Positions 59,258 to 64,000 of a stretch of 64,000 nucleotides of DNA are shown one piece after another. The stretch's first letter is position 1. Each line of letters starts with the position of its first letter. The notes below the pieces were generated by a model. It saw nothing but the letters and a program-made list of their open reading frames with translations, searched no databases and was not told the origin of the DNA. Source of the stretch: Rebecca billardiae RCC1528 (lineage: Eukaryota; Haptophyta). The stretch spans positions 1,984,001 to 2,048,000 of the forward strand of contig OZ251232.1 in NCBI GenBank assembly GCA_965240325.2, given 5' to 3'. A program made the translations under genes and the position numbers.

Positions 59258-61031
59258 CAGTGTGAGACCCCCACTGCCGAATCGGACATCAGACGCCACT
59301 GGCGGAGCCTCGGCTCAACCCCGCAAAATGGCGGCCGGCCGGCGCTCCCTCGCGGTTCGATGCACGCTGCTCGCTGGCCTGCGGTAGGCGCCGCCTTGCC
59401 CGGGGGAAGCGGCGAGGTGGACGCGGGCTGACTTGGTGAGTACTACCCCCAGTTGCGCACGGCAGCCAGGGCAGAACAGCGCATCTCGACCGACCTTTCG
59501 CCCGCGCGCAAACCTGGCGCCCAATCGGCCGAGCCACGCGATGAGCTGTGCGCGCCACCGTGCAGCACGGCAATCGTGTCAGAAGCAGGAAATCTGAATT
59601 AAAGAGATTATGCGCAAGTGGGTACGCAAGCGAACAGAGTGTTTTCGGACACTTGGATCGCTCATTCTGACCATGGTCACCCCCTCCGTACGCACTCGCG
59701 TGTTTGCGGACGCTTGCGCAGGGAAGCAGCATGGTCAAATTCGGAGTTTCCAGGGCAGTGCGCTCCCTTCGAGTGACCTGCGGCGCATGCCCCATACTCG
59801 CATGACCCCTACGTGCACGACCGTACACTCGAGCCCCGCCTTCCAGCTCCACGCTCAACCTGGACGCTCGTCGCTCGCGGCCGAGCCAGCGCTGACCCTT
59901 TGCGGCAAGCGACAGGCGACCGCGCAGCAGTGCGGAGGGTAGAAAGCCTCGATCGTGGGGAGCCGATGTGAAGGATGTCCACGGGTACGTGCGCGCGTGA
60001 CGCACGAGCGCTTTCGGACGCGCGCGCTGCTCGTTCTGACCGTTGTCACCCTACCGTTCGTCGGTGTCGCCTGCTCCGTTTGAACGCGCGCTCGCGCAGG
60101 ACAGCAGCACGTGCAGATTCACGTTGCTCAAGGCCGCCCACGACGTGCGCGTGGCCCACGCCGCACGAGGCGCACCTCGCAATCCATCGCGAGGTCGTGC
60201 TTGCGGCGTCCTGTCGCCTCGGCATGCGCAGCTAGCCTCGGATTTGGCGCTCCACGAGCTGCAGCAGCCGGCGACGCCCGCACGGCCCACCGGATGCCGA
60301 GCAGGAAGTGAGGGCGCGCGCTTGTCCATGCACGCGCTCTGAAGGTGAGCACGCGTTATCAGCCCCATGTGCCGCTGGAACGCACACATATCGACCCCGT
60401 GCGAACGCGCACGCCCATCCTCGTCGCGCCGCGCAGTCCTTCTACAGCTGCACGAGCACGACGTTTGACAGCTGCTGTCGGAGTGCGGAAGTGGTACGGC
60501 ACTGCCGTACGCCCGGCTCAGATGGCGACATGCTGCTCTGGGCGATGCTGCGTGAGGGCCTGCGCAATCGAGGCCGCGCTCAGCTTCACGTCGGGCGCGA
60601 TGTACTCGCTCAGACAGCACACTACAGCGCACACCCGACGCCGCGCGTCAGCTCCGAGCGGCTACCGGTCTGCAAATCTTCCTGCTGACGTACGTGGCCG
60701 CTGCATCCGAGACAGGTCTGCAGCTGCGATCTCGCGCGTCGGACGCAACCGGGCCATGGCTGGTGCACGCAGCACGACATCGAGCTCTTCCGCTCGTGCG
60801 TCCTTCTCCCCATTTGGCGCGGCGTTGCTGGCCTCCATGCTTCCAGGAGGGTCAAAAGACCCCCCCTTTTCGCCCGGCGCGGCGGAAAGGCGTGCAGCGA
60901 GCTGCTCTCGCGGCTTGTGTGCACCGCGGGGGTTGCGCCGGGTCGAGCCAAGCCAACTTTCGCTGAGAGTCTCACGGCGGATCGCGAGCAAACGTCTGAT
61001 GTCCGGTCTCTCACTGGGGGGTCTCACACTG
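59258..61031. mobile_element. 1.77-kb non-autonomous Tc1/mariner-like element
   Basis: The ends are inverted: left CAGTGTGAGACCCCC with CGGACATCAGACG inside (59258-59296), right the reverse complement with a few changes (60993-61031). Both are flanked by TA (59256-59257 and 61032-61033). A CAGTG start and TA duplication are typical of Tc1/mariner. Open frames inside (59289-60005 minus, 60345-61052 plus) show no DDE transposase motif. Confidence 0.7.
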
Positions 61032-61379
61032 TACTCTTCCTGGTGGGCCTGACGACGTCCGGACGACGACAACAACGACATCCGCCATGGGGACCAACAT
61101 CAACGTGCTCACACCACTGCCACTGCTGCAAGCTTCGACCCATTCTATGATTTAACGACACAGGTAGGACGACGCGGGTCTCCTGATTCGTCGGCGGCAG
61201 TGCCCGATCGTCGACACGAAGTCGGCGTTGGTGGCAGAGCATAGCCTGCACCGCGATCGTAAAGCTTGAGCGCGGCCTTGAGCTGCTGGAGCGCGATCCA
61301 CCTGCGCTGCGCGGCTCGCATGGCCCTGCTGTGCCCCGAGCGAGGGCGATGGTGCAGGTCCGGATGTCAGCTGGCAGTC

Positions 61380-61826
61380 TCAGCCGCTGGTAGCAGCTGG
61401 TCGAGCCTGCCCCGTGCTCCCCGAGCGGTCGCGTACGCGCCTGCCGCTCGAGCCAGCTGGCTGGCTGGCGGCGGCTGGCGCTGCGGCGTCGTCCAGGGTG
61501 CGCTTCGTCCGCTGCTGCGGCAGCTCCTCGTCGTCCAAGTCGTCGCCCGGGGGCGAGTCTCGGTCCTCGTGGAGCGGGGCAGCAGGGACTGGCGTGGGTG
61601 CAGCGGTCGGTGCCAGGCGCGCCGCCTTGCGCGCCTGGCGTTCCTTGACGGCGCGGCGCGTCGAGGAGCGACGGCTCGATGGAGAACGAATCCGTCGGCC
61701 CTCGGCGTCGCGCCGTTGCCCGCGCTTCCCACGCCGGGGCTTCTTCTTCCGCTTCTGAGAGTGCTGCTGCTCGTCGTTCGCCTGCAGCGCCTCAGCGTCC
61801 GAGCCCTGCGCGGCGGGCGGGCGCAC
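61380..61826 (-). CDS. doubtful 148-codon basic/acidic low-complexity frame
   Basis: Minus frame with KRKKKPRRGKRGQRR (nuclear-localisation-like), SSRRSSTRR, then an acidic GDDLDDEELPQQ patch and an Ala/Ser-rich end. It lies wholly inside the inverted-repeat element. It may be a decayed transposon product or chance; no domain. Confidence 0.25.
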   Translation of the reverse strand: MRPPAAQGSDAEALQANDEQQHSQKRKKKPRRGKRGQRRDAEGRRIRSPSSRRSSTRRAVKERQARKAARLAPTAAPTPVPAAPLHEDRDSPPGDDLDDEELPQQRTKRTLDDAAAPAAASQPAGSSGRRVRDRSGSTGQARPAATSG

Positions 61827-61877
61827 CGGCGAGGCCGGCGTGCGCGCTGCGTGCTGGGCGGTCCGCGGGGGAGCAGT

Positions 61878-62076
61878 CCAGTACCACTACACACGAATCA
61901 GGAGAGCTGCGCCCTCGTGCCTGTGTCTTTAAATCATAGAATTAGTCCGGTGCTGTGTCGAATCAATAGTTTGCGGTTCACACCCCAATCGTTTCTGTTT
62001 GCGCCCTACTAATTCTATGATTTAAAGACACAGGCACGAGGGCGCAGCTCTCCTGATTCGTCTGTAGTGGTACTGG
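61878..62076. repeat. long hairpin: 69-bp arms, 61-bp loop
   Basis: Arm 61878-61946 and arm 62008-62076 are nearly perfect reverse complements, the right starting ACTAATTCTATGATTTAAAG. A third, shorter copy of the arm lies at 61141-61185 with several changes. Transcription through it would give a very stable stem. Confidence 0.9.
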
Positions 62077-62364
62077 TCGAAGCTTGCAGCAGTTGCAGTG
62101 GTGTGAGCGCGTTGATGTTGGTCCCCAATCCCCATGGCGGATGTCGTTGTTGTCGTCGTCCGGACGTCGTCAGGACCACCAGGAAGTGCATGGGTACGAA
62201 ATCAAAGGCGAGTGAGCATGTTGGCGTCGGCCAGGCCGTCCCCTACTTGGTCAGCAGCTGGTGCGGATGATGTCGTCGCCTACTTGGTCAGTGGCAGGTC
62301 GTGGTGGACGATGGTGTAGCCTGTTCTTGGTCAGCAGCTGGTGGATGATGTTGTGGCCGAAGTT

Positions 62365-63144
62365 ACAGGGGTCTCAACAATTAAACGTCACATTCTGACT
62401 GAGCTGCACGCCACTGCTCACCCTGCCCCCCTGGGCTGACCCAGGCGGCCCCCACGGCCAGTGCACGACGGTTTCGACCCAGCGCGTCAGCCCCAGCGCG
62501 CGTGGGCTGGAGTTGGGCACACCAGCAGGTCACACGGCTGCAGGCGTACAGCCTGTCGCAGCTGGCCAGATCCTGCCGCAGGCTTGTCGTCACTGGTCGC
62601 GGGCCGTGTGCCCACACAGACCAGGCCTAAATTGTGCTTGGCAGTGGATCTGGTACCCCCTAGGGTGGGCTGCATGCCACCTGGGGGGGAGCTCATGGGA
62701 TGCAGCTGCTGTGGCACAGTGCCCAATCCCGCACCCCCACCTGCGCAAGGACCTGTCGGGTCAGCTCCCCTGCACTGGGAGGCCAGCAGCAGCACCCGCT
62801 GACACGCCCCGAGGGTGGCCAGCCACCCGACTTGAGGGGGCTGGAGTGGGGCTGGTGCAGCCAAGAGCTCTGCAGCCTAGCTGCTGGTGGCTGGCCTGCA
62901 TGGATTTTCAAGCTGACCACCCACTGCTGCCTGCCGCACCCCTCGCTGCACCCACCTGGGCTGCTGCACATGCGAACTCTGGATGGCACCACAGCCCAGC
63001 ATGGAGAGCTGGCCAAGCAGCCACCCACTCGTCAGAATGGCCAGGGAGTGGGCTGTGCTAGACCACATCTAGCCAGGCAATCAAGTGCTCACATGCCTGT
63101 CCAGTGGCACAAACAGAGATACAGCTAATTGTTGAGACCCCTGT
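62365..63144. mobile_element. 780-bp segment with perfect 19-bp inverted ends
   Basis: ACAGGGGTCTCAACAATTA at 62365-62383 and its exact reverse complement at 63126-63144. A CAGGG start recalls hAT-type ends, but the flanking bases show no 8-bp duplication. The internal frames lack motifs. Probably a non-autonomous element. Confidence 0.65.
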
Positions 63145-63292
63145 GCGGGGTCGGATGCACTTGCACATCATCACCCAGGCTCAGCAGGAGCCCAACAATG
63201 GCTCTTATGAGCAAGAGCAGCTGCGCATGTCACGCCAGACCTGTGAAAGATGCCACTAGGGACCAGCCCAGCTCGATCTGACCGGCAACCTC

Positions 63293-63850
63293 GCTGGTCT
63301 GGCACCGCTCATAGCGGCTGCACAGCCAGCCGTGGGCCACGGTCCGCACTGGCGCCCACTGGCCGCAGGGCAGACGTAGCATCTGGGCTCGGGCTAGGTG
63401 ATGAAACCGGGGCTGCCGTTCGGCCCAGGCGGTCCGTACGGGTCGCGTACGACACGCCAGGCCCGATCCTGCCCATCATCTAGCTGGTCTGGCACCGCTC
63501 ATAGCGGCTGCACAGCCAGCCGTGGGCCACCCGCACTGGCGCCCACTGGCCGCAGGGCAGACGTAGCATCTGGGCTCGGGCTAGGTGATGAAACCGGGGC
63601 TGCCGTTCGGCCTGGGCGGCCCGTACGGGTCGCGTACGACACGCCAGGCCCGGTCCTGCCCATCATCTAGCTGGTCTGGCACCGCTCATAGCGCTGCACA
63701 GCCAGCCGTGGGCCACCCCACTGGCTCCCACTGGCCGCAGGGCAGACGTAGCACCTGGGCTCGGGCTAGGCGATGGAAGAGGGGCTGCCGTTCGGCCTGG
63801 GCGGCCCGCACGGGTCGCGTACGACACGCCAGGCCTGCTTCTTGTGCCAC
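63293..63850 (+). repeat. tandem repeat of about 187-190 bp, three copies
   Basis: GCTGGTCTGGCACCGCTCAT begins copies at 63293 and 63483. A third begins at 63670 and fades near 63840. Copies differ by short indels, so frames are not conserved between them; the open frames across it are repeat artefacts. Confidence 0.9.
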
Positions 63851-64000
63851 GCCCTGCATTGCAGGGCAGTGAAGCCGAACTTGGTGCCAACATCTTAGGG
63901 GTGGACACCTGCATCTGCACGAGGTAGGTGATGATGGCCTTGGCCCCTCATATGGGGTGTACTGGCCAGGGCCAGCTGGTGCTTGTGAGCACCGTCACGG

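Larger units (their letters stand above)
61036..62186. mobile_element. 1.15-kb element with ~105-bp inverted ends
   Basis: The left arm 61036-61140 and right arm 62075-62186 are inverted copies differing by a 7-bp insertion and a few bases (left CTTCCTGGTGGGCCTGACGA). It starts 3 bp after the TA that closes the preceding Tc1-like element. It encloses a second inverted-repeat family and a basic/acidic low-complexity frame. Confidence 0.72.

Overview
The window looks like nuclear DNA of a GC-rich, repeat-laden eukaryotic microalga. The clues are short GT-AG introns (about 50-200 nt) with GC-rich donors such as GTGCGC, a MYB gene split by introns, copia-type and LINE-type retroelement remains, PPSPPPP-type low complexity, and many TIR-bounded elements. 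A haptophyte such as a coccolithophore would fit, but that is an inference from composition and style, not an identification. Real protein genes are sparse and confined to 41-59 kb.

Layout. (1) 1-19.04 kb: a hierarchical satellite. A 409/415-bp monomer is repeated 3-4 times, then a ~1.05-kb spacer follows, giving a 2,704-bp unit. In alternate units an 808-bp TIR element sits in the spacer, giving a 3,099-bp unit and a 5,803-bp super-unit. The array runs off the left edge and ends exactly at the TIR end of the third 808-bp element. (2) 19.05-28.38 kb: a 9.3-kb stretch bounded by ~50-bp inverted repeats. It holds a strict 214-bp satellite, CT, GA and TA microsatellites, a 195-bp duplication and a Pro/Ala-rich region. 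No transposase was recognised. (3) 28.4-33.2 kb: two direct copies of a ~1.96-kb TIR element with TTAA at their junctions, a 51-bp-arm mini-element between them, and a large CA/TA/TG microsatellite. (4) 33.2-41.1 kb, minus strand: a 3'-truncated copia element (gag, MYND finger, protease, integrase, no reverse transcriptase) next to a decayed LINE (endonuclease, no reverse transcriptase).

(5) 41.28-46.7 kb: two intron-containing genes, an unrecognised Gly/Gln-rich coiled-coil protein (+) and an R2R3-MYB transcription factor (-), converging tail to tail. (6) 46.9-56.9 kb: mostly non-coding sequence carrying several pairs of inverted repeats. (7) 56.86-59.2 kb: a single-exon 179-aa ORF (+) and a likely four-exon gene (-). 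(8) 59.26-64 kb: a 1.77-kb Tc1/mariner-like non-autonomous element, a nested palindrome complex, a ~780-bp TIR element and a ~187-bp tandem repeat.

No rRNA, tRNA, CRISPR array or bacterial operon was seen. The genes do not form an obvious pathway. The main interest is the repeat architecture, with elements inserted inside repeats that were then amplified together.
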